64,000 nucleotides of DNA from Volvox africanus (Eukaryota > Chlorophyta > Chlorophyceae > Chlamydomonadales > Volvocaceae), in assembly GCA_030268105.1 (NCBI GenBank), contig BSDZ01000079.1, positions 1,555,501-1,619,500 on the forward strand, in the 5' to 3' direction. A program made the position numbers and the translations under genes. The stretch's first letter is position 1; the number at the start of each line of letters is the position of its first letter. The notes beneath the pieces were generated by a model, which saw nothing but the letters and a program-made list of their open reading frames with translations, was not told the origin of the DNA and searched no databases. Below are positions 13,101 through 27,101 of the stretch, in pieces.

Positions 13101-14995
13101 CGCCAGTTTGGCTTGTCATTCCCCCCTCCACCTCATGTTGGGTTCTTCCGGCTCGGCTGTGTAAGAGTGTGCTTTCCTGCTGGTGTTTCACCTCTAAGGG
13201 GATCTGTGTGTGTCTGTCAGGCTCTTGCCAGGTCAGTTTCGGATTAGAGGAGAGGGTTCCCCTTCCTTTGAGCAGCTAGTTGTCCCCCGTTTTCCGTTGG
13301 TTCCTCCTGTGATTTCTTGGTGCCCGTCAGTGCTCTGTTAGTGGCCAGGCGAGAGCCTCTGAGGTTTTGCTGGCCCTAGTGAGAGGGGGAGCACGTGGCA
13401 AGACAGACAGACAAATTCACGTGTTCCTCCCCTGCGCTGTGGCTCGGTCCGGTCACGACCCCCGGTGCTCGTCTTTGGAGGGCGAGTCGCCGACAGTGTG
13501 ATACCCAGACATATGAACCTTTTTTGCAGTCGTCCAGAAACATCAGAATAACAGAATAATAATAACCACAATAGCATAAAAAATTATAGTTTCATTATAT
13601 AACATAATTGTCATTCAATTCTCTTACCGTACGATCCAGAGGATCATGACCAGAACGGTAGAGCAGATTGGCAGCAGCAGGCCGGCAAGAACCTGCACCG
13701 TTGCTTGCTCAGACGAGTCAGCGCCCGGGAATAGACAACTTGGTGAATACGCTTGCTTGACACTGCCAGTGACGCTTGCAACGACGTATTGAATGCCCAT
13801 GACTGACTTTGGCCAGTTCATGTGAATACGAGTTACGATTAGGAAAATCTGCGGCATCAAATAAAGCGACAACCACACACACACAAGGGAGGGGCGAACG
13901 CAGGTTGCATGTGAGTAGGACTACTTACAGGTAACATATTTGCATTTTCTGTAACCCCATTACTGTAGTGCAGCACTCGCTCGGGAAAGCCGATGGATGC
14001 AAAAACGCACTACATGCCACCATGATAAAGCCACCAGCCAGGAGCGGTCCACTGAAGTTGGGACGACCCACATACATGACTATCTTATCATATGATATCA
14101 TATATATGATATCAGCACATATGAGATATCAGCTGGAGGATGACATTAAGATTTTGCCATATGAGCATTAATTTATTGACATGCAATGTAAGAGCACGTC
14201 TGTGCTCCCATCGAGTAGTTACGCATCCCGCATGGGATCTATATGTCCTGGGGCGGTGTTCCCCTACCTGGTAGTGAATGACCAGCACCTGTAGATGGAG
14301 CGGAGCGAGGGAGAGGCACATGCACATGGGCAGCAGCAACCAGCAGTAGCTAGTCAATGGGTTATAATTGTTTAGACCCTATCTATTGGACCTGCACGAA
14401 CATGTACTGTACAGAATGAGGGCACGCGTGGGTGCTCACGCCTGAGCCCGCCGCCGTCAATGACTGCGTTGAAGGAACGAGTGCCACCACGTACAGTAAC
14501 TAGGATTTTCAGCTAGTAGCTGTTGCCATAAATTCTGCAAACATACATACCTTCAGCAAGTCAGCTGCCGGCAGCGTGTTGGGGTCATGACCAGCCGTGT
14601 AGTCCGTGAGGAATGTCATGAGGACAGACGCACCTGCATACACACGTATAATTTCGCCAGCAGCAACGTTTACATTTCATTCGATATGCTATTTTATGTT
14701 GTAGCGGCAGGTAGAACCCTAAAAGCATGCATACACACACACATATATATACATATATATGTGTATATACATATATGTATATATACACACACACACACAT
14801 ATATATATATGTATGTATACATATTTATCACTACTGACACTCACCGAGCATTAACGTGTTGGCGATGAAAATTGCGAAACCAATGAAAATCGTGGCGACC
14901 GTGGGGAAGCAGGGGCTGCAACTAAGATCCGATAGCATGGCGTAGTCCTTGCCGTCCACACGTGTACATGTGGCACACAAAATGCCAGAGTATCC
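6184..14995 (-). CDS. Giant gene, polytopic membrane domain and tail (exons 45-55)
   Basis: Exons are 14845-14995, 14551-14633, 14268-14288 (21 nt, VLVIHYQ), 13628-13848, 10940-11996, 10572-10676, 9651-9721, 8788-8931, 8269-8380, 6776-6928 and 6184-6540. The chain reads [10 protein letters not shown], a first hydrophobic segment ([16 protein letters not shown]), [40 protein letters not shown], a long loop, [95 protein letters not shown] and [20 protein letters not shown], then a basic, Ser-rich tail of about 85 residues. About seven membrane spans are visible. Every junction agrees in phase, including two split Arg/Lys codons. Two LINE-tail copies lie in the intron 11997-13627 and a long hairpin in the intron 8932-9650. 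Confidence 0.85.
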
Positions 14996-15588
14996 CTGCA
15001 TCATGCATATTATATCGCATGGCATCCACAGAATCCATCAGCGGTATGCATCAGATACATCACCACTTCACCGCTTTGGAAACAGGAACCAACGGGTAGT
15101 ACATATTTGGCATATAAATGGGGCCGTGCGTGTGGACAGACGTGATCGATCAACAGCGATCAGCACGGGCAACAACATACTAAGGCAAGTTGAGGTGCAA
15201 CTTGTCGTAATAACACATGTGTCGAAAAGTGGCGCCGAAAAGGCCCTGCCGGGAGTGTGCTCTAATTTGTAATTTTATGCCATACTGTATGTACGACAGC
15301 ATGTGCAATCATCAATTAAATATTACGCACCCGTTGGAGAGATCATTCGATTATGCCTTACCAATAATACATGTACGCACACAGATGTCTCCTTCGTGAT
15401 TATGCGCAGTCGTGCATATTAGTAAGCTTCTGTACGCAGATGTATAGAGCCTATTTAGTTGCCGTTATTGTAGCGGTGCACCCATTGATTGGCATATACC
15501 CCTGGATACATTACGCAGAGGTCGCTCGTCATTCCCAGCACGCACAGTGGCAGCCGGCACAATTTTCAGATGGACATGCATCAGAGGC

Positions 15589-15619
<31 letters not shown>

Positions 15620-18267
15620 TTTACAGCACATGTAAATACACATCCCTACACATGCATACACATGTACATACGTACGCATACACGTGCCGAGTAGGAGCGG
15701 TCGACCACACCTGCGTGCACTGCTTCTGCATGTAGCTCAGCGGGTCATCATCTGACACACCCCACAAAGCGCAGTCCAGAAGGAACCCGTCGAAGGCGCC
15801 GTCCAGGGACAGCGGTGAGCTGATAAGCGCCCCCTGGTAGGAATTGTTTCCCGCGGATTTTACATTCCTGCAGGCAGTTGATATGTATATATCATATATG
15901 TATTTATGTGTATGTAAATATAAATGTATAAATGTATAATATACAACGTATATATATGTGTGTGTGTGTGTTAACACCCTTTCATATGTAGCAAAATCAC
16001 CCTTGTCCAATCGGAGGACACAAGTTATGGCAGTGCTTTATCATCGTGAAATTATGAACGACAAAGGCACATTTAATCGGTATTGGACATTCACATTGGG
16101 TAATAAGCTTGGGCAGGTGTAGTACATCTACCCTGAGGTGCCCCCGGCTATGGACGTGCCCAGAGGGCAAGAGCCCGGTGCAGCAGCAGCAGGGGATCCT
16201 CCCGCATCCAACATGTGGATGCTGTAAGAGGGGTCTGTAGGATTCATTCCGGGACTACATGCACAGTTGGCCTACACAAATGCCACCGGGAGTTTGATTT
16301 ATGTAGTAAGCAACTTAGGCTTCTGCTTCTGTACGACTATTTGATGGATAGATTTGGTGGAAAGTGAGCGAGGAAGCAATGCACGGCTATTCAACCCTAA
16401 GCCTTATGAGCACGTAACTGAAATTTTTCAAAGTTGCTAGTCTGCAAATGTTTTACACTGTATTTTCCTTAAACAGGTCGTATGCATGTATCGAACAGGT
16501 TCCATGCATACATGCCAGGCAGTAGGCAGGTTAACATCTTTCTTTCTTACCGATATGCTTCCAGATATCTGCCCACCAGTTCAGTCCCACCAGTCCGGTC
16601 TTGCACTAGCTTGATGAATCGCCTGGCCTCCCCGAAGTAAGCATACCACCGCTCCTGACAGCGCACGAGCTCATCATTGGCCTCATCATCACCCGTTCTG
16701 TGAAGGCGGGCGGCAACCAGCACAGCCAGAATAATAAAGGGTTATCAAATATAAGCCATATCCATTTAGGTAGGAGGCTTACTTCGACCCGGCTCGAGTC
16801 GCCATGTTTGGCCTTAGGAAACACCTTGACTCAAGCCTCAGGCTAGCCAGGCTAGCTAGCTACGTGGCTATTGTTATCAAGGATATTAGCAAGCCAACAT
16901 CAGGTTGCTCCATTACATAAAAGTGGTGTAAATCGCCAAAACCCAGAGCTCCTGGGCTCCTGGGCTCCTCGACCTCGACCTCGACCGCCGCACATAAGTT
17001 GATGCAAGTAAAACATGCAGGATGTGATATCATGTGTGTATATGTGTGCGTGTGTTAAAATGTTTCGGCCCGATCGGAAGATGTCCAGTTTCCCGGTCAT
17101 CCTAGATATTGGATACCCCAGGATACTACAGCGTGTTAGGCAGGTAGATAGGTCGCCAAGTAGTTTGTATATATACTAAAGTAGAATATATATATATATA
17201 TATAGATAGATAGATAGCTATATATATATAATATGCACAAACTCCTTTTCTAAATCACGGCAACTTAGCGGTGGATTGTAACCTTAACGCGGCACCACAC
17301 CGCCAAAGCTGTGGTAGGGGGTCACAAACCGCCGCCATATATGCAAAGGATCGGGTGCAAGGCCCAAGATGCCCTACAGGGCGCCCGAGGATGCTCACTG
17401 CAGGGCAGGGAGGATTGTAACGGAAGAACTTGCACCCCAGAGCATCAAGCGCTATGCCACCCTGTATTGCACAACATTTATCCAACTTAAGTACGACACC
17501 TGCGTACCTGCAAGCATACAGATTTGGACATTGGTGGATCACAGTTGAGTTGGCGGCACTGTGCCAGTAGCCCTGCTCCGGAACAAGTACGGCACCTCCC
17601 GTACAAATTGCATTTAACGGACAGCTTTTGCAAGCAAAATTCCTTGAATTAATTGAGGTATCGGAATCATCATAAGCGTCTACTGTGAGACTGTAGGTGT
17701 TGAGCGTGCACCTGCGTAAAGATAAAAACATCCCATACATCGATTTTATTCAAATAGAAGAGCGATCAGCCAAGTCAGGGAAGGAATGTGTGAGCAAGGT
17801 AGGCACGTCGTCCCGTTGGGCCTACCAACACTATGGGCTATCAGAATGCGTTGAAGGGGTTGGAGCCGGTTGGGCCCCAATGTTTACGTCAAGGGTACTA
17901 AATTCGAACTTTCATGTCTATATGTTACTCCGGGCCGGCCGCACTCACCAAGGCGATGTAGGTTACCTATCTATTTTGGTAGGCCGTATACATCTAATCA
18001 CGATCCTGACCAATAGATAGGGTGTATACACACACACAATTGTCCACAAGTTGCCCACAGTGTAACACCCTAGTACACATTACACATACATCTATACATG
18101 GAGAGAATATACATACGGTGATGTAGCTCGTCCAACAGAACATACCCAGCATATTCGTATATAGAATGTACCCCCTGCATTCAGCACCCTAACAATACAT
18201 ATGGTACCGTCCGCGGCCCCCTCGCTTGACAACTTCGGATATGCAGACCGATAGACACCAAACCGTT

Positions 18268-18323
<56 letters not shown>

Positions 18324-18410
18324 CAGCACCGGGGGTCCTGACCGGACTGCGCTGTGGCTCGGTCCGGTCAGGACCCCCGGTGCTGACGAGTCACCCACAG
18401 TGTAACACCC

Positions 18411-18473
<63 letters not shown>

Positions 18474-20363
18474 CATGCAATAAGACATTCACTTGGCGCT
18501 ACATGAACTTACTCAGAGCAATCAGATCCACTGCCCAGTGGCAGTTCTCCAATCGCGCATGGTGGGACTGTAACGTTGAGCACAAGCGGGCTTACCTGCC
18601 ATATATCGGCAATGTTATTTGGATTACATCAGTAAGGGGGTAGAAACACAGTAAGGAGAGCGGTGTGCATGTTCCTGGAGTAGGCACCCATGCATGCATG
18701 TCCAAACAGTCAACTGTGTTCCCTACTGCGCTGTGGATACCCGGTGCTTGTCCTTTCAGAGCAAGGCGCCCACATGCACCTATTAGTCAACTGATGATGA
18801 TGATGACGAGGAGGACGAGGACGAGGACGAGGACGAGAAGGAGCCAGCCAGCAGGCTAGCAATACAGCCAGCAGAATAAAATACAGAAATGTATTTCGGT
18901 TCGGGCAGGTGTAAATGTAAGACACATCACGAAGAGTATATGCCTAATTATAGTACTCTCAGACAGCCAGCAAAACATAAGCACAGCAGTCGGGCCAGCG
19001 ACTGAGTACGTTCCAGATGAATGGGTCCGATTTATCTCCCTCCCTCCCTTTCTGTCGCTTAGTTCGAGAATGGGAACTAGCTATATAGCGGTGTTACGGC
19101 GATATATGGCAGGGTAGCGCTACGTACTTATTATGCACGTGATGGAAGCTCTGCTCTATACATGCCCATGCCCACATACAATGTCGCATCAATAGAATTC
19201 AGAATAAAATAATATATACAGCTATCCGGACAGCCAGGGCGCTAGATAGCTAGCTAGGGGACAAGGCCGAACGAACGCAAGTAAGGGGGCCGAGTGGGCA
19301 ACGACCTCCGAGATTATTACTGCCGTAAAAGCACGAACAAAACATCGCTACTCGTTATAAATTGGCTGGATTGGCCAGATATACCAGGCTCGCACATGCA
19401 TGGCCTCTTCCCTTTTCCTTACCTGGAAGCCCGTGTTGGTGTCCAGCATGAGCTTCAACACGTACTCCCCCTTGTACGCGCGAACGCGGATGCCCGCCAG
19501 AGAAGCCGAACCCTCGACCACCTGTGAGATTTACTCGGGTAACACACAAATGTGATGTGGGTGGCTGGATGCAGGCAGTAGTATCTGTTTAGTTTAGCGC
19601 ATATATGAATCCACCTGGCGAATGAGCAACATACACGCTGGCTATGCATGCATGCATGCATGCATGCTGGTTCAAAGATCGGTGCGCAACCCAAGCATCA
19701 TCCGCTCGCTGCTACATACCATACTGCGGATGGACCATACTTCGAAATGTGCACCTTTCGTCACCACAAAGATGCGATATTTTGATTCAATCGAAGCTGA
19801 ATTCGTAAGTGGTTGCCTGCGGTTTCGAAAGGTTACTTACCTGTGCAAGCGGATTCCCCAAAAGGTCTGCACGACGGCTGGGATCAGTTGAGTAGATGGT
19901 TGCACGGACAACGGATCGCAGCATCCCCGTGTCTGCACAATAGCGAGGAGGCAGCAGGAGGGACAGAGTCTAATAACCAGACATTGCATGGGGCAATCAC
20001 CACAAGTAGGGTAGGATATACAGAACTGCGTGCTCAAATGAAGATACTACTGAGAAGGGCTGCTGAGGCAGCTAGCCATGCCAAACCTACTAAATTAGGG
20101 AAGCTGCTGGAGAACGTTTAATAACCAATTATATATCCATCCTATGCTGCTGTGCACGTGACTAGCTAGCGCGTCTTTTCAGGATAAGATCTATCACGCT
20201 CGCTTACCGTTAGCGACTTGGTTTGCCGCATCGAAAATGGAGACGTTCAGGCCTATAATCACGTTATTAGGCACTGTCAAAATACAATCCTGTCCAGGTG
20301 AGCACTTATTGCCTCTGCGCCCGCTAACCAGCAACACCGCACGCGAGGACCAGCGAGCCCACT

Positions 20364-20395
<32 letters not shown>

Positions 20396-23300
20396 GCACC
20401 GCTGCCATTCACAACACCTAACCCCCCTGTGCCGTCATTACTTCCAATGGACATGTACGCAGCCACGGACTCGTCACTGCCCAACACGGTTACTTTGTTT
20501 TCCATGTATGTCGAGCCCGCGTCATTTGAGTCCAATGCAACCAGAGCGACAAACTTGGGTGCCGTAGCAACCTCATCCCCGTAACCCCTTCGTGCATTAT
20601 TTGCTTGTGGGCTATCAGCCTCCAACCCCAAAGACGCCGGCCTTAGAAAGCAGACGGCCTTATGAGCTGCGTCCGACACTGGCATTAGCCCCATATATGG
20701 CAACAATGTCATGTTCGCGGTGTTGTTGGACACTGTCTCGGTGTGGGCAGTTGCCAAATCGAACACCCCATTGCTGATAGATGACGATGCAACTCTGGTC
20801 GTGGTCGTGTCAATAAGGCCAGCGAGCTCGCCTTGATCTGATGCTTCTGCTTTCGAAAACCCTGCTGCTGCTGCTGCGCTCTGCCGATCCGCGGCACCGC
20901 AGATGATGGAGAGAGTATACGGAGAGGTTGAAAACACCGCGCCGCCGCTGTTCTGTTATAATCATTAATGAGCAAGGGAACAACGACAGCTGCTGGGTGA
21001 AAGAGGCAAACAGGCAGGAAGTAATAATGCGCAGAAACAAGGCATATATAGTTTATTTCGTTCATCATCAGCACAAACTAACGATGAATGGACATGCAGG
21101 GACGAACGTTTTGAAACGAGAGCGGGGAAGGCATAATGTGTTGACTTCTATGTGACATATGCGCGCATTCACACCCCAGCTGTGTTGCCCCAGAAACGTG
21201 GCTGGTTGAATATGGCAGCCCAGCAGCTGTATGCAGCGCTCCGGTTCGCGGCTCGCTCAAGTGCCTGCGTGCAATCCAAGCATTATTTGGGTGTGGAAGA
21301 GATTAAACACACGTAGCCATACATATCCTCTACCCTAACCCTATAAAACACGTCTATTTAGCATATGACGTCGTGAACTAGAAAGATGACAGATCGAGCT
21401 GTCCGTCCCTACTTAACCACTCCACCCGATATCCGTGAAACTCGTAACAAGCAACTAATGAAGTTCAGATGCAGCCAGGAATAGATAATCTATACGCACA
21501 AAGCCGCAACCGTTTTGGATGTGTATTACCTGGAGCGTCGGATTCGCAGCGGTGGGAAGCTCTCGGACACCAACGTTAAGGCCTCCTATGTCTTCTTGTC
21601 GCCAGGAGTAGTTGGTGCTTTCGCTGCTAATAAATAGGGACTCCAACAGCGGACCAGTGTAAGTGTCAGGAGCCTGCGGACCCACACATACGTCAGGCAT
21701 ACTTATATAATTATATATGATGCAGGTAGGGAAGACCGGGGTCTTCCCTACCTGCTTAGCGTGCGTGATGAAAATGTGATCCTATCTATCCATCTGTCTG
21801 TCCGTCCGTCCGTCTATCCATCCCATATGTTTACCTATCTATCCATCCATTCATCCCTATATATACATATACATATACATACTACAATCCAGCACCATAC
21901 TACAATCCAGCACCAATGCCTGTTTGAACGGGATCTTCGTCATGCCACCACTCAGATCCACACACAAAACTGGAAGGTAGCAGCATACTCTTGGTCTAGC
22001 TCGACGCACACAGCAGGAGTGCTCATCCTCATCATACAGGGGCTAGCTTCAGCTTTGGCACCAAAACTGGCATCTCCCCAGCCTATGGGTATAAAAGGCC
22101 GATTCACCGACTGTATCCTCCACTGGGGGGGACACCGCCTGCACATCTGCAATATCTATCTCCCTCCTGGCACTACCTCAGCGGCTGTGGAAACCCGCCG
22201 GCAACTCTTTGAGAATGCCCTGGCAGCCACCACAACACAAGCCATGGAGGACAATAGGGACACCACTCTTATCTGGGCAGGAGACTTCAACTTTGTGGAG
22301 AACCCAGAGAGGGACTCGTCCGCAGGAAGAGATGGGCGGCAGGCGGATAGGCCTATCACTGAGATGCGACAGCGAGCAGGCCCACAGATGGTTGATACCC
22401 ACCGATACCTCCACCCCAGGCGCCGTGACTTCACTCACCTGTACCATGCACCCAGCCCAGGAGGTTCACGCCTGGATCGCATCTACATCAATGAAGCCAT
22501 GCTGCCGTATATTTGCCACACGGCCATCTCATTCCACACAGCTTCAGACCACCGTCTTGCCACACTTCATCTCCTACCTCGCAAAAATGAGGTCAAGGGC
22601 CGAGGCATCAAGCGTATACGCATGGCCTTCACTGACCATGAAGATTTGGCTACAAGCATGGCGGAGTGGATCCGGAACCAATGCCAAGAGGCACCCTCAG
22701 CCGAAGAGAATCCGGGCAACCTTATTGCTTGGTGGCCTGGTTTTAAACGCCGACTAACCATCCTAGCTCACCAACTCAACAAGGTAGCGCAACAGCGCAG
22801 GCAGCAGCCAGATGCGCATACCCAGGTGGCCTACCTTGGGGTCCAACAGGCCCAACAAGCCCTCGATGCTAGGCCGCACTCACCACACCTACTACAGCAG
22901 CTCGTAAATGCCCAAGCAAGACTGGCTAGGGTGCATATTGAGGACAACGCCAGGGCAGCAAAAAAGACCCGGGTCCACTGGTTACACGCAGGAGAGCGTC
23001 CTGGCCCAGCTCTGACAACCTTCCTGCAAACCCAAATCCAGGACCAGCAAACAGCCCCAGTGGCCCTCCAAGCACACTCAGGCCGACTGGTCACAAATCC
23101 AGCACAGCTACCACAGGTGGTAGCGGACTTTTGGGCAGGGGTATGCAGAGCCCCAGACTTCACCACTCCTGAAGATCGCCAGTCAGTGCTAACCCAGTTA
23201 GCAGCAGCCAACATCCGACTCCCTGAGGAAGCTGACGAAGTGGTTGGGTCCCCGACCATCGCTGTGTCAGAGCTGGGTTTCGCACTGAAGAAGAGCCAGC

Positions 23301-26300
23301 CAGGCAAAGCACCCGGATGGGATGGCATCCCAACGGATCTGTACCGGAAGTTCTGGCCAGAGATTGGCCATACCATGGCAGCCCTCTTCACGGCTATCGG
23401 CAAAACAGGGCAGGTGCCAACAGGCTTTCTGGATGGTATCATTAAGGTGCTTTACAAGAAGGGAGACCCCAAACAGCCTGGCAATTACCGCCCTATCACA
23501 CTGCTTTGCTCGGACTACCACTTGCTGGCCAAGGTGCTGGCGAATCGCCTAGGGCCAGCCCTGGGACGAATCATCAGCCCCGAGCAGTCAGCTTTTCTGC
23601 CCAAGAGGCTCATTGGGGCCAGTGTTCTCTTTCTACGCCATCTGCCTCATCTCTTACGGAAATTGAACCGCCAAGGTCTGCTGGCCTTCCTGGACTTCGC
23701 AGTGGACCGCAACTTCCTGATGGGGGCGATGGAGGCGATGGGAGCAGGCCCACAGCTTTGCAGTTGGACCCGGATATTGCTTAGCAACACGCGGGCAAGA
23801 GCCATGATGAACGGTTTCAAATCCAGGCTTGTTAAAATGGAAGCAGGGGTAAGACAGGGTTGCCCCCTAGCACCCCTGCTCTATCTCTTTGTTGCCCAGG
23901 CCTTGTTCAGCTGGCTAAAGAGCCAAGAGATAGGCCTCCGCCTATTGCCTTCAGATGAAGACAGGATCACAGCCTGTCAGTTTGCTGACGATGCAGAAGT
24001 GGCCCTTGAAGGAGAGGAATCCGTGCCAGCCTTCCTTGAAGCCATGGATACGTTTGCCCGGGCATCAGGTCAACGCCTGAACCTGGATAAGATGGAACAC
24101 CTACCCATAGGGGCTGTGGACGACCACCGTCAGGGAAGCACAATAAATGGCCTGAAGGTGGTCACCACTGCGACAGCCCTTAACTTGCCAATGGACAACC
24201 AAGTGCAGCCGTCCCAACCAGACTGGCCGGAGATGCTAGCACTGGCCTACACGAGGATGCAACGCCTAGCCCATTCTCCGCTCTCTGCCTTTGGTCGGGC
24301 TGCAGCAGTCTCAAGCTATTGCCTGCAAACAGTCACTTGGCATATGGAGCATGGTGGACCACCTCCAGATACCACTCTGACCTACATTGAACGCTTAGCT
24401 GCTCGCCTTGTAGATCGGCAACAGGGCCCAGAAGACCAGGGCCAGCACTTCACTGGAGTACCTAGCAGACTCTTGGTGGGACACCCATCAACTGGTGGTT
24501 TTGGCCTACTGCCCCTCAGGCAACACATTCGGGCAAGACAAGCCATGTGGGCAGTGCGATTCATCCGAGGGGCCCTGATGGCCAGGAGTGAGGGAGAGAG
24601 GGTAACGCTTATGGACACGGCGATGAATACGGTTGCTGAAGAAGAGGAAGAGCCTGCTACTAGTAGTAATGTTCGAAGCCTCCACCCCTGGATCCGGACC
24701 CTGGCCACCTACCTGGAGATCACCCATCCGGCCTTTAAACCTTGGGCCCTTACCACTGCCCAGGCAACTGGGCCCTGGCTGGGTGGAGAGACCTTGCCTG
24801 AGGATATCAGCCGAATTGTAGGGGCCTTAGGGCACCTCCCACCACTAGAAGATGTCAGCAACCCACCTTTAGCCCCTGGAGACTGGTGCTGGGCGGCTGC
24901 TCTCTGGGGAAATCCTTTGCTGCCCAACAATTCGGACAATGGGGGAAGTATCACTGGTAACAAACACCGCCCAGGCCTGGAAACCCGTCACCTACTGATG
25001 GCTTCATGCAGAAAACTGCTCACAGTTGGGGACCTGGTAAGGGTGTACGACATGCTGGAGCATGACCAAATGCCCCTCCCTCAGTACATGACCTGGCTAG
25101 ACTGGACCCAACAGTTTCTAGACCCCTCAGCTAGCCCCACCCAACTGCGAGACAAGGAGTCTACCGGTATGGCTCTCTCGGCTCTATGCAACGATATCAG
25201 CCCGGCATGGATAGCAGCAGCACGGGAGGTAGTCAACCGCTTACAACCCCAACAGCCGGACAGGGTAGAGGACAGAATGCAGCAGCAGATGCCAGCACCA
25301 CCAGACCGCACCACAGTCATGGCCATGATCGTCAGGCGTTTGGGCTGGACATTGCCAGGGGACTCAGGTATAGTGCCTCTCTACAACCTCACGGTAAGCC
25401 AAGCTACTCAGCTGCAAGGGGTTTCAACAGCGGAGGAGCGATTGGAGCTCTTGTCAGCTTTTGTGCAGGAGGCGCAAGGGATGCCAACAGACGGACCAAC
25501 TCCTCCCTGTCCTGTCACTAACCTCCAGCGCTTTCAGGCAACCCTAGACAGGCTGTGGACAGCAGTTCGGTGGGAAAATAAAAACAAAGAGATGCTGTGG
25601 CGTTTGGTAGTCGATGGGATACCCATGCCTGGCAACACACATCTTTCCAGGGTGCCCATCAAACCATGTGGGTGTGGCAGCTTTGGAGCTGATACTGATC
25701 AACCTTGCTCCCCACGCCTGCACCACTTCTGGGAGTGCCCTATAGCCAAGGCGGTGCAAGAACAGATCGACAGACATCTGACATTGCCGACATCAGCCAC
25801 CATTGAAGGGGGCATGACCAGGCAACAGCTATGGCTTGTCCAAGCACCTCCCGGTTGCGAGCAGGCCCCATGGGATGTGATAGCTTTGGCAGCCTTATCT
25901 TCTATGGAATATGGCAGGCACTGTCTCCGGGCGGCAACCAGGGAACACAGGCCACAGTGGCCTTCTACCCACAGACGGCGGCAGCAACAACAGACCCACA
26001 CAGCAGAGCAGGGACCCCGTCAACGGGCTATTACTGACTTCTTCAACCGTTCAGGAGGGTTCCCTCAAGAGGAAGAGGAAGATGCCAACACCCATCCAAT
26101 CATCTCTACGACACAGCCAGCAATGGACACTCCAACACAAACAGCAGCCTCACCCCTGGACCGTGCACGGGCCCGTACAGTTGCAGACTTTTGGGCACGC
26201 TTGCATTCTTTTGCAGCGTTGGGAATACCTCACTATGGCTGGGATCAAGTGGGACCACAACATCCCATCCTAGCCATAGTTGGCACGCAAATGCGGTGTG

Positions 26301-27046
26301 CAGATCCGGTTGACATCACCGACCATGGAGCAGCAAGAACAGAGCAGGGGCTTTAAGGCAGGAGTTTTGAGGAGGAGGTTCTGTGGGAGGAAAGGGGGAG
26401 AGTGAGGGAGGTAGAGACAAGGAGAGGGCGGTCTAGTTCTTGAGGAGGGGAAGGGAGAGGGTGGAGGGTTTCGTGGCTAGAGGTTCCTGTGTCCAGGCTT
26501 CGGGTCCTTAGGGTTTTAGGGGGGGTCAGCGAGAGAGGTCTTTCCTTTTTGTGCAGTGCAGGTGTCTGCGGGGTCAGCTTTGGGTGGGGCCGGAAGGCTT
26601 TCTAGGGGGGCGCCAGTTTGGCTTGTCATCCCCCCCTCCGCCTCTTGTTGGGTTCTTCCGGCTTGGCTGTGTAAGGGTGTGCTTTCCTGCTGGTGTTTCT
26701 CCTCTGAGGGGATCTGTGTGTGTCTGTCAGGCTCCTGCCAGGTCAGTTTCGGGTTAGAGGAGAGGTTTCCCCGTCCTTTGAGCAGCTAGGTGTCCCCCGT
26801 TTTCTGTTGGGCCTTTCTGTGGTTTCTTGGTGGCCCTGAGTGCTCTGTGAGTGGCCAGGCGAGAGCCTGTGAGGGCTCGCTGGCCCTAGTGAGAGGGGGA
26901 GCACGTGGCAGGACAGACAGACAAAGCCACGTGTTCCTCCCCTGCGCTGTGGCTCGGTCCGGTCAGGACCCCCGGTGCTCGTCTTTGGAGGGCGAGTCGC
27001 CCACAGTGTAACACCCATAACACCCATAATATACATATACATATAC

Positions 27047-27101
<55 letters not shown>

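Noticed and set aside
12616..13191. 191-codon minus-strand frame and similar proline-rich frames in LINE tails
   Set aside because: They recur only because the LINE 3' untranslated region recurs; the frames are not kept between copies.
18596..18665. Exon candidate before the GYWHS exon
   Set aside because: The donor and outgoing phase fit, but no acceptor agrees with the preceding exon; kept only as tentative within the Cys-rich block.
22831..23442. 203-codon minus-strand frame and other frames under the LINE
   Set aside because: Shadows of the LINE reverse transcriptase frame, with no domain pattern.
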